64,000 bases of DNA from Stigmatella aurantiaca (lineage in GTDB: Bacteria; Myxococcota; Myxococcia; Myxococcales; Myxococcaceae), in assembly GCF_900109545.1 (NCBI RefSeq), contig NZ_FOAP01000004.1, forward strand, positions 186,001 to 250,000. The letters are read 5' to 3'. Positions within the stretch are counted from its first letter, which is position 1. Each line of letters opens with the position of its first letter. Below, piece after piece: positions 8,764 to 18,903 of the stretch. A program made the position numbers and the translations under genes. The notes under the pieces are model-generated. The model was not told the origin of the DNA. It was given only the letters and a program-made list of their open reading frames with translations, and ran no database searches.

Positions 8764-10758
8764 CTAGCTGACCTGCTCGTCGCCGCGCAGATGCTCGTCG
8801 GAGGACGTGATGACGCGGTTCGTCCTCTCGTGCTGGCGGATCCAACTCCGGAAGTTGTCAGCCACGTCCCTGAGGACATCTTCGATGTCGATTTCCTGGG
8901 GTCGGGGAACCCCATACCTCTCGGCGATGATGTCTCCGTGCTCGTCCTTGACCTTGACGATCTTATCCATCAACTCTTTCAGCTCACGCCCGTGCTTGGT
9001 GGCCTGCCGCACGAGTTCCATCATCTGGTCGATGGGCGGCAAATTCTTTGGGGGCACCGGAGCGCTCTGGGCCTCGTGGAAGGAGTGACGGATCCAGTCG
9101 TCGTTTACACGCTCGTAGTCACCGCCGGCGAGCTCTATGAAGTCCACTTGCTTCTCGCCGTTCTTCTCCACGAGGTGAACTCGGCGAGCGGCCCGGCTGA
9201 TGTTTGAGGGCTCGTGGCGTCCGTCTACGATTACCTGGTAGAGCTGGTGGATGCCGCGCTCATCTCGCAGCATCCGCACGATGATGGCCGAAGGACCCCG
9301 CGTGTCCTGGGGCGTATCGCGCTGCAACGCTCGGGTGGCGGTCAGCCAGTAGGAGGCGAGGACGCCCAGCTCCAGGCGAGTCGCTCCCAATTCCTCGCTG
9401 CTCGGATTCGCGCGCAGTTCAGCGAGAGCTGCGTCCCTCAGCTCCGTGAGGCGCGCCTCTTCGAGCGCGCGGGGACTGATTTCCCACGAGGTGTTCTTGC
9501 GGACGCCCGGCAGCGTGAAGGTGCGCTGCACGGCCGAGCGCACGGCGTGGACGAGCAGGTCATTTCCTGGCCGTCGATACATGTGGCGGTAGGGACGCAT
9601 GATCAACTCGGCGGCGAGCTTGATCTTGTCGTCCTTCGCCAGCCGCTTCTTCTCGCCGAGTCCGCGGACTGCCGCCGAAATCACCGCGTTGTTGCGTTCG
9701 TCATGGAAGACGCGCAGAAGCTTGGCTGCCCGCACATCGGGGTACACCGAGAACCCGTGGCGCTTGAGTTGGTCAGGCGGGATCATCCCCATGAGGTAGT
9801 TACGTTCGCTCTCGGTGATTCGCCCCGTGTCCAGCAGAAGGTCGAGAACCTTGTCCGCGATCTCGTCGATTTGCGACCCCTCGGGCCACCCCTTAGGGGG
9901 CGCAACGTGGATCTCGGCCAGGATCGCCCTTATCGCCTCGACGATGCTCGGCACCTCCTCCCCTGGCCGCACGGGCTCGATTGAGAGCAGAATCCTCGCT
10001 TGCGCGACCAGCGCACGGTGAGCTCGCCGCTCATCGAACGTTGTTTCTCCGAGGGGCCGGTTCTGAATGGCGGTGATTCGTCCGAGTTCAGCACGCCAGA
10101 TGCGGGGGTCAGCGCGGGTCAGTCGGTAGACCACGTCAGCCGAGTCGAAGGACGTGAACTGGTGGCACCAGGACACGCGGGTTGCACCGTCCATCGCGGT
10201 GAGCGCGACGACCTTATCGGCGCCGTCCCGGTGGCGGATCTCGGTAAGCGCCACCGTCAGTGGTTCAAGGGCGCCATCAACCCCGATGTCCTCCCCGAGG
10301 GACGCATTCTGGTGTCGCAGGTGGGCAGCCGAATCTCGTAGGATCTCCTCTACGTGCTCGGGGCTATCACCAGTGAGGATGAGGGCAGTGTTGGTGCCAT
10401 CCGCCTCCACCGTCAGGGTCTTGTTCTTCGCGCCTCCTCCCATTCCCGACACAGGGTAGGCCCGGCGTTCTCTCTCACGAGGGTTCACCGGGTTCACCGA
10501 GATCATCGGCGTGAACACGTCGGCGATGATGAACTTCGCGACGCCGCCGGGGAACCGTTTGATCAGGGGAGACTCGAGCTGTCGTCGTGCAGCGGTGGGG
10601 TCGACGAGAGCGCGACCGATGGCGGTCGCGTGCTCAGGCCGCATTTCATACTCGCGGACGAATCGCTCAGTGAGGTGGGCGCGCGAGGACTCCTTGGGCA
10701 GGGTGACCAGAGCGAGGGGTCGCTCGGTTTCGTGCTGGGTTGGGGTTTCCGTGGACAT
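8764..10758 (-). CDS. Large protein with ParB/Srx-like DGxTR motif, partner of the GIY-YIG protein; function unknown
   Basis: 664 aa from ATG 10758, which follows an AGGGATGAG tract; upstream in-frame ATG 10773 and TTG 10776 are less likely. The N-terminal third has NPVNPRERERR (near 90-100) and later DGATR (190-194) inside ALTAMDGATRVSWCH. This spacing recalls the first box and the phosphate-binding GERR/DGxxR box of ParB/sulfiredoxin-fold proteins, and more loosely the DGQHR of DndB-like proteins. The rest is mostly charged and helical (for example the IDQMMELVRQATKHGRELKE region), without transmembrane segments or recognisable catalytic motifs. It is the first gene of a two-gene unit with the GIY-YIG protein and lies just beyond the 3' end of tRNA-Sec, a usual island position. 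Codon use looks less GC3-extreme than in the flanking housekeeping genes, which suggests acquisition. The function is not known to me; a defence or DNA-mobility role is inference. Confidence 0.7.
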   Translation of the reverse strand: MSTETPTQHETERPLALVTLPKESSRAHLTERFVREYEMRPEHATAIGRALVDPTAARRQLESPLIKRFPGGVAKFIIADVFTPMISVNPVNPRERERRAYPVSGMGGGAKNKTLTVEADGTNTALILTGDSPEHVEEILRDSAAHLRHQNASLGEDIGVDGALEPLTVALTEIRHRDGADKVVALTAMDGATRVSWCHQFTSFDSADVVYRLTRADPRIWRAELGRITAIQNRPLGETTFDERRAHRALVAQARILLSIEPVRPGEEVPSIVEAIRAILAEIHVAPPKGWPEGSQIDEIADKVLDLLLDTGRITESERNYLMGMIPPDQLKRHGFSVYPDVRAAKLLRVFHDERNNAVISAAVRGLGEKKRLAKDDKIKLAAELIMRPYRHMYRRPGNDLLVHAVRSAVQRTFTLPGVRKNTSWEISPRALEEARLTELRDAALAELRANPSSEELGATRLELGVLASYWLTATRALQRDTPQDTRGPSAIIVRMLRDERGIHQLYQVIVDGRHEPSNISRAARRVHLVEKNGEKQVDFIELAGGDYERVNDDWIRHSFHEAQSAPVPPKNLPPIDQMMELVRQATKHGRELKELMDKIVKVKDEHGDIIAERYGVPRPQEIDIEDVLRDVADNFRSWIRQHERTNRVITSSDEHLRGDEQVS

Positions 10759-10779
10759 CTGCTCATCCCTCATCAATGA

Positions 10780-10806
10780 GAGCGCTCCTCTCCCAGAGAG
10801 GCGCTC
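10780..10806. repeat. Inverted repeat in the leader of the ParB-like/GIY-YIG unit
   Basis: Two nested arms: GAGCG (10780-10784) with CGCTC (10802-10806), and CCTCTC (10787-10792) with GAGAGG (10796-10801), loop CCA. It lies 21 nt upstream of the chosen start at 10758 and would fold in the 5' leader beside the ribosome-binding region. It could be a regulator-binding site or an RNA hairpin controlling translation. Confidence 0.55.
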
Positions 10807-11258
10807 AATTCATGATGGGGGCCAAGCCCTATGTCGCACATGGCCCCCCGCAGCGGACGGCACCAATGCCGACGTAGCCGCGGCGGCTTCGGACCGAGGA
10901 GCGAGGGATTGGCAGATCCAAAAAGAGCCCCATTACAGCCTGGGAGCTACGTTCTGGCGTGTGCCGCAAGAGAAGCACGGGCCCGATTGGGTCGGTGCTT
11001 CTCCCTCCCATCTCGAGGGAGACCGAAGAGCGCGGAGCGACCATAGCGGTCCCCGCTGGTGGGCACAAGTAGGGGGCGGTCGCGAGTCGGCTGAACATTG
11101 CCGGGGTTGATGGTCACTCACGGGCAATCGCATGAGGCGAACGCCCACCAAGTCTTGTACGCAATATGTACGTAACCGACTGAACGCCTGCGCCCCCGCC
11201 CGAACGATTCAGTCCCCGCCGAGGACCAACCCCAAAAGCCCGATTTCAGAGGGGAAGA
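10807..11258. other. Non-coding stretch between the two-gene unit and tRNA-Sec
   Basis: No convincing gene: short frames on both strands lack ribosome sites and recognisable motifs. It holds an 8-bp perfect inverted repeat TCTCCCTC/GAGGGAGA (11000-11007 and 11015-11022, with outer TCGG/CCGA pairing across a bulge). It also holds a weak palindrome-like TTGTAC...GTACGTAA around 11155-11176. Any promoter of the two-gene unit should lie here. I saw no integrase remnant and no copy of the tRNA 3' end. Confidence 0.5.
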
Positions 11259-11357
11259 TGGCGGTAGGGCATGAGAATCGAACTCACCAGGGACCGCTCT
11301 CGCGGCCCCTCACCGGTTTTGAAGACCGGGCCGGCCACCAGATCCGGAGGCCCTACC
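11259..11357 (-). tRNA. selC: tRNA-Sec (UCA), CCA encoded
   Basis: 99 nt including an encoded CCA. The acceptor stem is 8 bp (GGTAGGGC with GCCCTACC), followed by discriminator G. The anticodon loop is CTTCAAA, with UCA at plus positions 11320-11322. The long variable arm has an 8-bp stem (GGGGCCGC with GCGGTCCC) and the T loop is TTCGATT. The extended acceptor stem and long extra arm distinguish it from tRNA-Ser and match bacterial selenocysteine tRNA. It decodes in-frame UGA with SelB. Its 3' end faces the accessory pocket at lower coordinates. Confidence 0.95.
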
Positions 11358-11409
11358 ATGCGCGATTAGTGCCGGGGCCTTCCCGCCGCGTCAACGCCGT
11401 CCGGCCCGC

Positions 11410-12483
11410 TCAGTCCAGCCCGCGTTCCCACAGGTCGTCCTCGTCCAGTCCCACCAGGTGGCCGACCTCGTGCATCACGGTGATGCCGATCTGCTCGATG
11501 AGTTCCTCGCGCGTCCGCGCGAAGCGCTCCAGGTTCTTCTGGTACAGCACGATGGCGGCGGGGAAGTGGTCATACGCGTTCGTCACGCTGCGCTCGCCCA
11601 CCGGCGTCCCGCGGAACACCCCCAGGATGGATGGCGACAGGGGAGGGGACTGTGCCAGCAGGTCATCGTTCGATGGCAGGTCCTCCACCGAGATGGTGAC
11701 GTTGTCCAGGTAGCCCTTCACGTGCTCGGGCAGGGCCTTCACCGCCGCCTCCAGCGCTTGGTCGAACTCCTCCTCCGCCAGCGCCACCGGCGGCGGAAAC
11801 TCCTGAGGCAGCAGCGCCTGCGCCTTCGCGAAGCGCTTGCGCGACTCTCGCATGTCCCCGCGCCGCTCCGCGATCAGCCCCAGGTAGTGGTGGGCCCAGG
11901 CTTCCTCCGGCGCGTCCTCCAGCACCTCCTCGAAGGCCATGCGCGCCTCCTCGAACTGGCACAGCTCGAACAGCGAAATGCCCCGCTCCACGTGCGCATC
12001 CACTGACCGGGGCACGTGCACGAGCGCCGCGTCCAGGCTGACGAGCGCCCGCGTGCACTCGCCGAGCTGGTTCAGCCCCATCCCCTCCAGGAGCAGGAAC
12101 TCGTACACCCCCTCCACATCGTCCCTGCGGTGCGCCAGCTTGCGCCCCCGGGCACACAGCTCCAGACCTTCCTCCACCGCCTCCCGGTCCTCGCCCATGC
12201 GGCAGATGAGGAAGTCCGCGGCACCCAGCAGGAACTCCAGGTCCTCGGGGTGGCTCTTCACGGCCTGGCGGTAGGCCCGCACGGCCTCCTCGAACTGTCC
12301 GAGTTCCACCAGGGCTGCGGCCCGGTAGTGCAGGGCCTCGGGCAGCTTCGGCGCCGCTTCCAGCAGCGTGTTCACCTGCGCCAGCGCCCGCTCGAACTCC
12401 TCCGCTTCGAACGCCGCCTCCACTGCCTTCAACCGCTCCTTCACGCCCTCCGGCTCCGCGCGCTTCTCCGTCCGCTTCACCAT
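11410..12483 (-). CDS. TPR protein with C-terminal zincin (metallopeptidase family)
   Basis: 357 aa from ATG 12483; a GTG four codons upstream (12495) is an alternative and neither has a clear Shine-Dalgarno site. Several tetratricopeptide repeats fill about residues 10-235 (for example HYRAAALVELGQFEEAVRAY and GISLFELCQFEEARMAFEE). The C-terminus carries HEVGHLVGLDEDDL, an HExxHxxGxxE zinc site as in the small metallopeptidase family (PF06262). There is no signal peptide, so it is presumably cytoplasmic. The TPRs suggest a bound partner or substrate. It is divergently transcribed from the response regulator gene and shares a short intergenic region with it. The substrate is unknown. Confidence 0.85.
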   Translation of the reverse strand: MVKRTEKRAEPEGVKERLKAVEAAFEAEEFERALAQVNTLLEAAPKLPEALHYRAAALVELGQFEEAVRAYRQAVKSHPEDLEFLLGAADFLICRMGEDREAVEEGLELCARGRKLAHRRDDVEGVYEFLLLEGMGLNQLGECTRALVSLDAALVHVPRSVDAHVERGISLFELCQFEEARMAFEEVLEDAPEEAWAHHYLGLIAERRGDMRESRKRFAKAQALLPQEFPPPVALAEEEFDQALEAAVKALPEHVKGYLDNVTISVEDLPSNDDLLAQSPPLSPSILGVFRGTPVGERSVTNAYDHFPAAIVLYQKNLERFARTREELIEQIGITVMHEVGHLVGLDEDDLWERGLD

Positions 12484-12584
12484 ATGAAATGGCACATATG
12501 GGAGGCCCCCGGTGCGTTGTCAACGCACGCAGCGATGCTTACTTTCCTGCCTCACTGCCGCACCCACCCCATACCGCCGGTCCC

Positions 12585-12941
12585 GTGCACATTCTCGTCA
12601 TCGATGATGATTCCTCGCTGTGTACCAGCCTCTCGTACTACCTCGAGCGGCATGGCTACACCGTTCACTCCGCGTCGGACGCCCTGCAGGCGCTCGATGT
12701 CATGGAGCGGCACCCCGTGGGAATGGTCATCACCGACTACCTCATGCCCCACCTGGACGGCATCCACTTCACCGAGATCGTGAAGGCGGACCCGCGCTTC
12801 CGGTCTATTCCGGTCCTGCTCATGACCGCCGTGGTGGATGGCTCCGTCACCGACAAGAGCCTGCGCAAAGGGGTGGCGCTGACCCTCCAGAAGCCGGTGG
12901 ACATGGGGCAACTGCTGAACCTGGTGCGCTTCGCCGAGTAG
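12585..12941 (+). CDS. Single-domain response regulator (REC)
   Basis: 118 aa from GTG 12585, which opens directly into VHILVIDDDSS. A longer frame from ATG 12489 would add 32 residues without domain character. REC features: acidic pair in VIDDD, phosphoacceptor Asp in MVITDYLMPHLDG, T in LLMTAV and Lys in TLQKPV. No output domain follows, so it works as a CheY/Spo0F-type phosphorylated switch or phosphate sink. No cognate kinase is adjacent. It precedes groEL but is separated from it by a dedicated promoter and CIRCE operator. Confidence 0.85.
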   Translation: MHILVIDDDSSLCTSLSYYLERHGYTVHSASDALQALDVMERHPVGMVITDYLMPHLDGIHFTEIVKADPRFRSIPVLLMTAVVDGSVTDKSLRKGVALTLQKPVDMGQLLNLVRFAE

Positions 12942-13013
12942 CCCTGCGGCCCCCGCCGAGGCTTTCCGGAGGGCTTCCGGCCGTCCGCGCGAAGACATGC
13001 ACCACCTTCCGTG

Positions 13014-13041
13014 TTGACAACCCCGGCTGGCCCCTTATTTT
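13014..13041 (+). promoter_or_regulatory. Sigma-70-type promoter of groEL
   Basis: TTGACA at 13014-13019, 16-nt spacer, TATTTT at 13036-13041. The CIRCE operator begins at the -10 element, a classical arrangement for HrcA repression. The start codon is 68 nt downstream. Confidence 0.75.
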
Positions 13042-13066
13042 GGCGCTCGACATGGCCGAGTGCTAA
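13040..13066. promoter_or_regulatory. CIRCE operator (HrcA site) upstream of groEL
   Basis: TTGGCGCTC, 9-nt spacer, GAGTGCTAA. The right half is perfect and the left half matches 7 of 9 in the consensus TTAGCACTC-N9-GAGTGCTAA. Overlap with the -10 box predicts that HrcA represses groEL until heat or misfolding stress releases it. Confidence 0.85.
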
Positions 13067-13108
13067 CGGCCAGCGAGTTCCCTTTTCCAATCATTCCAGG
13101 AGGTTGCG

Positions 13109-14755
<1,647 letters not shown>

Positions 14756-14770
14756 GCCCTCGGGCCTACG

Positions 14771-14795
14771 GGACGGCCGGTCACTCCGGCCGTCC
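14771..14795 (+). terminator. groEL terminator hairpin
   Basis: Perfect 10-bp inverted repeat (GGACGGCCGG with CCGGCCGTCC) with loop TCACT, 15 nt after the groEL stop. Confidence 0.75.
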
Positions 14796-14805
14796 TGGCA
14801 GCACG

Positions 14806-14841
14806 CGGCCCCGGTTCACCTCGCGAGAGGTGCCGGGGCCG
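14806..14841. terminator. Second hairpin between convergent groEL and kinase genes
   Basis: CGGCCCCGG/CCGGGGCCG (9 bp) enclosing CACCTC/GAGGTG (6 bp) with loop GCGA and a TT bulge. It starts 8 nt beyond the stop of the minus-strand kinase gene, so it can terminate from either side. Confidence 0.65.
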
Positions 14842-14848
14842 TGGTGTT

Positions 14849-16360
14849 TCAGGCGGGGCCCATCTTCAAGGCGCGCGACAGCTCGCGGCTGAGCGCGGGC
14901 GGATCGAAGAGGAGCCGGGGCAGGCACCCGACGGCGCCCGCCCGGAGCGAGTCCAGCGTGGTCTCCATGGTGAGGTGCTCGACCATCACCACGAAGGGCG
15001 CTCCCTGGGCGAGTGCCTTGCCCAGCTCCAGCGCCTTGCGGCCGCTCGCGGGGGTGAAGTCCCAGCTCACCACCACGGCGAGCGGCGCATCCAGCGCAAC
15101 GATCTCGGTCGTCTGGATGACGCGTGCCTCCAGCCCCATGCGGGCCAGCGCCTCGGTGATGGTGCGCGTGGAGGTGGGGTTGTCGTCGATGACGTCCACG
15201 CGCCGGGCGCTGACGGCGCGGGGCGGCACCGGCGCCGCCGAGAGCGCGGAGCGGAGCAGGGCGCGCACCTGGCGGATGTCGTCGAAGGGCTTGAGCAGGT
15301 AGTCCATCACCCCCAGCTCCAGCGCCTCCTGCGTGGTGCCCAGTGACGGGTAGCCCGTCATCAGGATGACGCGGGCGCCGGGGCACAGGGTGCGGGCCTG
15401 CTGGGCCAGGGCCAGCCCGGAGATGCCGGGCAGGTTCTTGTCGGTGACGATGAGGTCCACCGGCGTCTGCTTGAGGAGGGAGAGGCCCTCCTCGGCGGTG
15501 GAGGCCTCCAGCACCTCGCACTCCTTGCCCATCAGGTCCCGGAAGACCATGCGGATGATGGTCTCGTCGTCCACGATGAGCAGCCGCTTGCGCGCGGTGG
15601 GGGCGGCCTCGGCGGTGGCGGGGAAGGCGATCCGGAACACGGTGGCCGGCGGGGGCTGATCCGGCAGGACGTTCGGCGGGGCGATGTCGATCGTCGCGCG
15701 GTGCTCCTGGGCAATGCGCTTGCACACGGCCAGGCCCAGGCCGGTGCCGCGTTTGCTGTTGGAGACGTAGGGCTCGAAGATGCGCTCGCGCATGTCCGGG
15801 GGGATGCCGGGGCCCCAGTCCGCCACGTACAGGATGGGCGCGGGGCCCTCCTGGGTGACGAGCACCTTCACGCGCCCGCGGCCGGACATGGCGTCCCGGG
15901 CGTTGTTGAGCAGGTTGAGGGTGAGCTGCTCCAGGAGCCGGGCATTGCCCTGCACGGCGATGTTCTCCGGGGCGTCCACCTCCAGCGAGATGCGGGCCGA
16001 GTCCGGGTTGAGGGTGAAGAGCTTGGCGGCGGCCCAGATGGCGCTCGCGAGCACCATTCGCTGCTGGGGGGCGGGGCGGTCGCTCGACAGGCGCACGAAG
16101 TCAGAGATGATCTGCTCCATGCGCTCCACCTGCGCGAGCAGCAGCTTCAGCGGACCCATGGGGCCGTTCTCTTCCGCGAGCAGCTGGGCGTAGGCCTTCA
16201 CGCCGAGCAGCGGCTGGCGCAGCTCGTGGAACACCTCGGCGGCGAGCTGGCTCGTACCGGGATCAGAACGTTGTAGGGCCGCCGCAGCGGCCCTCGCGGC
16301 CGACAGGTCCCCGACCTCCAGGGCTTGCAGGAGGTGGACGAGCGGGGCGGGAGTCTCCAT
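14849..16360 (-). CDS. Hybrid histidine kinase-response regulator (HisKA-HATPase-REC-REC-like), cytoplasmic
   Basis: 503 aa from ATG 16360; an upstream extension has no domain character. The H box is FHELRQPL with His45. The ATPase has NLLNNARDAM, DWGPGIPP and GTGLGLAVCKRI. A first REC domain is complete (LLIVDDE, DLIVTDKNLPG, LLKPFDD). A second REC-like domain starts VDVIDDN, but its phosphoacceptor strand reads AVVVSWDF and the Lys region is altered, so it is probably not phosphorylated in the usual way. There are no membrane segments and only a short helical N-terminus, so it senses a cytoplasmic cue or a partner. It lies 204 nt downstream of the diguanylate cyclase gene on the same strand and may act in the same pathway. 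Confidence 0.88.
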   Translation of the reverse strand: METPAPLVHLLQALEVGDLSAARAAAAALQRSDPGTSQLAAEVFHELRQPLLGVKAYAQLLAEENGPMGPLKLLLAQVERMEQIISDFVRLSSDRPAPQQRMVLASAIWAAAKLFTLNPDSARISLEVDAPENIAVQGNARLLEQLTLNLLNNARDAMSGRGRVKVLVTQEGPAPILYVADWGPGIPPDMRERIFEPYVSNSKRGTGLGLAVCKRIAQEHRATIDIAPPNVLPDQPPPATVFRIAFPATAEAAPTARKRLLIVDDETIIRMVFRDLMGKECEVLEASTAEEGLSLLKQTPVDLIVTDKNLPGISGLALAQQARTLCPGARVILMTGYPSLGTTQEALELGVMDYLLKPFDDIRQVRALLRSALSAAPVPPRAVSARRVDVIDDNPTSTRTITEALARMGLEARVIQTTEIVALDAPLAVVVSWDFTPASGRKALELGKALAQGAPFVVMVEHLTMETTLDSLRAGAVGCLPRLLFDPPALSRELSRALKMGPA

Positions 16361-16564
16361 GCCCCCGGAGCATGGCGGACCCTGTGTCAGTGTGCAACGC
16401 ACCGCCGAAGGATTCCGGTGCCCCCCTCGAGGAGGCCCAGACCCACCGGGGTGCCCTTGTGGATCAGCCCCCCGCATCCGCGAGGCTTCGGAAAAATACC
16501 GCCCTATCACCCCAGGCGGCCTTACGAGGCAGTGGGGCCGTGGGAGGGAGGGCCCCGAGGGCTG

Positions 16565-17926
16565 CTAGCCCGCGGCCTTGCGCTCGGAGGGCGGCGCCTC
16601 GAGATCCTGCGCTGCCATGTAGACGACATTCCGGGGGCCGCGCTTGCCGCGGTACATGGCCCGGTCCGCCATGTCCAGGAGCGAGGCCTTGTCCCGGGCG
16701 TGCTCGGGGAAGCTGGCCACGCCCACGCACGTGGTGAGCGAGAGCGACAGCCCCTCGCGGTGCAGGAAGGGGTGGCTCTCCATGGTGCGCCGCACGCGCT
16801 CGGCGACCTTGAGGGCCCCGCCGGAGTCGCTGCTGCGCAGCAGCACCACGTACTCGTCCCCGCCGTAGCGCACGACGACGTCCCGCTCGCGCACGCAGCT
16901 CTTGAGCACCCGGCCCACTTCCACCAGCAGCTTGGAGCCCACCAGGTGGCCGTGGGTGTCGTTGACGGACTTGAAGTGATCCAAGTCCAGGAACAGCAGG
17001 CTGAAGCTGCTCTCGGTCTGCAGCGCGCTCTTCACCTCGCGGTCCAGCACGAGGTGCAGGTAGCGCATGTTGAAGAGGTGGGTGAGATCATCCATGTAGG
17101 CCAGATCCTCCACCTCGGAGAAGCGGCCCAGGTTGCGCAGCGCCAGGGCGTAGTGCCGCGAGAGGTAGCCGGCCACCTCGGCCACGTTCTCGGGCGGCGC
17201 CGAGGCGAAGAACAGGACGGCGTGGCCCAGCACCAGGTCGCCGTCGCTGGCGGGGAAGGCGAGCACGTGCGGGTAGTCGCACGGCAGCCCATCCAGGGCG
17301 CGCGGGGTGCGCACCCCCTGCAGCTGCGTGGTGAAGAGGGGCTCCAGCGTGGTGACGAGCTTCTCGTCCAGCCCGCTGCTGCCGTGCAGGCGCAGGGTGG
17401 AGCCCTCGTACATCATCAGGAGCACCGCGCTGGCGCCGGTCTGCCCGTCCAGGGCGTTGGCGGTCGTCTGGACGAGCCGCTCCCGGTCCAGCGTGGTGGC
17501 GATGCGCTGCCCCATCTCCAGCAGGGAGACGTACTGGCGCAGGGAGGCGTTCTCGTGCAGCAAGTCCCGGGTGGTGAGGGCCCGGCGCACCGCGTGCTGG
17601 AGCGCCTCGGGGGCCACGGGCTTGACGAGGTACTCGGCCGCGCCGCTCTTGATGGCGCGCACCGCGGGGTCCACCTTGTCCAGGCCGGTGATGACCACCA
17701 CCTCGATGCCGGGGTAGCGCTCCTTGGTGTGGCGGAGCACTTCCATGCCGTCTCCGCCGGGGAGGATCAGATCCGTCACCACGGCGTCGAAGTGGGCGGA
17801 GGCGAGGGCCTCTTGGGCTTCCTGCAGACCACTCACGGCGGTGACGGAGTGCCCGGCCGCATTGAGGTAGTCACCATAGAGGGTCCGGGCCATCTTTTCG
17901 TCGTCGACGAGGAGGATGTGCGCCAT
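16565..17926 (-). CDS. Diguanylate cyclase response regulator (REC-GAF-GGDEF)
   Basis: 453 aa from ATG 17926. REC domain with Asp52 (VVTDLILPGG) and Lys in LVKPV; a GAF-like middle; a C-terminal GGDEF domain with RYGGDEY. The GGDEY variant of the signature is common in active cyclases. An RxxD inhibitory site (RERD) lies five residues before it, so product feedback by c-di-GMP is expected. It converts two GTP to c-di-GMP under phosphorelay control. It is divergent from the CheW-like gene across 47 nt, and both starts have a TAnnnC/T hexamer 6-7 nt upstream, which suggests short or absent leaders. In my recollection a REC-GAF-GGDEF gene lies near romR in M. xanthus too. Proximity to romR hints at a link with motility polarity, as inference. 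Confidence 0.9.
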   Translation of the reverse strand: MAHILLVDDEKMARTLYGDYLNAAGHSVTAVSGLQEAQEALASAHFDAVVTDLILPGGDGMEVLRHTKERYPGIEVVVITGLDKVDPAVRAIKSGAAEYLVKPVAPEALQHAVRRALTTRDLLHENASLRQYVSLLEMGQRIATTLDRERLVQTTANALDGQTGASAVLLMMYEGSTLRLHGSSGLDEKLVTTLEPLFTTQLQGVRTPRALDGLPCDYPHVLAFPASDGDLVLGHAVLFFASAPPENVAEVAGYLSRHYALALRNLGRFSEVEDLAYMDDLTHLFNMRYLHLVLDREVKSALQTESSFSLLFLDLDHFKSVNDTHGHLVGSKLLVEVGRVLKSCVRERDVVVRYGGDEYVVLLRSSDSGGALKVAERVRRTMESHPFLHREGLSLSLTTCVGVASFPEHARDKASLLDMADRAMYRGKRGPRNVVYMAAQDLEAPPSERKAAG

Positions 17927-17973
17927 TGAACGTGGCTTAGCACCAAACGGCACAGGGCTGCTAGCCTCCGGCC

Positions 17974-18786
17974 GTGGCTCCTTTTGAAAGCGGCCGGCGG
18001 TTGTGCTTGCTCGTGGAGGCGGGCGAGACGCGTTACGCCATCGAGGCGACCTCCGTCATGGAGGTGGCCCTTCCCGGGGAGGATGGCTCCAACCTGCGCG
18101 GGATGTGGGAGGTGACGGACCTGGCGGCCCTGCTGGGCGGCCCTCCCGAGAACGTTCCGGGCATGGTGGTGGTGCTCGATGTGAGCCCCACCCTGGCGGT
18201 GCGGGTGCGCTCCGTGGTGGAGGTGGCCGATGTGGCCCGGGCGCCTTTCTTCCTGTTGCCCCCAGGGCTGGGCGACACCCTGGCCCCCCTCAGCCGGGGT
18301 GCCGTGCTCCACAAGGACCGGCTCTACCTGGAGCTCATCCCGGAGGCGCTCCCCCAGGGGATGGCCCCCTTGCTCCAGACGCTCCAGCGGCCCATCCACC
18401 TTGCCCAGACGCCTCCCGAGCGGGCGCTCGTCTTCGAGTCACAGGGGCGGCTGTTCGGCCTGCCCCTGTCGCTGGTCTCCCAGGTGCTGGCGCGAGGGGA
18501 GTCCTTCAGCATGCTGCCGGCGCGCAGTGGCCCCGTGGCCGGAATTTTCCCCCATGCGCAGATCCTCTGGCCGGTCTTCTCGGCGCCCGCGCTGCTCGGC
18601 GAGCGCGCCGAGGCCGAGCCCTTCTTCGTGCTGACGGAGCCCGCGGGCCACAATGTCGGGTTGTGCGCGAACCGGGTGCTGGGCGTGCTTCAGCGCTTCG
18701 AAGCCACCGAGGCCCATGGTGAGTTCACGGCCCCCGGATTGACGGGTCCTGCGCTCTTCCTGGATCTGCCGCGCATGTTTTCTTGA
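17974..18786 (+). CDS. CheW-like adaptor with two CheW-type halves
   Basis: 270 aa from GTG 17974. Two halves look CheW-like: the first (about 8-110) opens LCLLVEAGETRYAIEATSVMEV and the second (about 150-265) opens ALVFESQGRLFGLPLSLVSQ. Each has the alternating beta pattern and the usual hydrophobic dock. CheW proteins tie chemoreceptors to CheA kinases; no CheA or receptor is adjacent, so this may act as a scaffold. The family fit is by pattern and the halves are divergent. It lies directly before romR and divergent to the diguanylate cyclase. TAGCCT at 17962-17967 sits 6 nt before GTG with no Shine-Dalgarno site. Confidence 0.7.
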   Translation: MAPFESGRRLCLLVEAGETRYAIEATSVMEVALPGEDGSNLRGMWEVTDLAALLGGPPENVPGMVVVLDVSPTLAVRVRSVVEVADVARAPFFLLPPGLGDTLAPLSRGAVLHKDRLYLELIPEALPQGMAPLLQTLQRPIHLAQTPPERALVFESQGRLFGLPLSLVSQVLARGESFSMLPARSGPVAGIFPHAQILWPVFSAPALLGERAEAEPFFVLTEPAGHNVGLCANRVLGVLQRFEATEAHGEFTAPGLTGPALFLDLPRMFS

Positions 18787-18903
18787 TCGGCCGGGAGCGC
18801 GAATCCTAAGCTGCCCCGATTGACGGCAGGGTGTATTACGTTTCCAGACGTCCCTGTTTCCTCAACGAATTCTGGGGGTTGATACCCCCGAGGCCCGACA
18901 CAG

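Noticed and set aside
10829-11098. 89-codon minus-strand frame upstream of the ParB-like gene
   Set aside because: No Shine-Dalgarno site and Ser/Arg/Pro-rich composition typical of random GC-rich frames.
11155-11176. TTGTAC...GTACGTAA palindrome-like element
   Set aside because: Imperfect and far from any start codon; GTAC is self-complementary so the symmetry is partly trivial.
7267-11258. Insertion sequence or integrase
   Set aside because: No transposase or recombinase motifs and no terminal inverted repeats were found despite the presence of pseudogenes.
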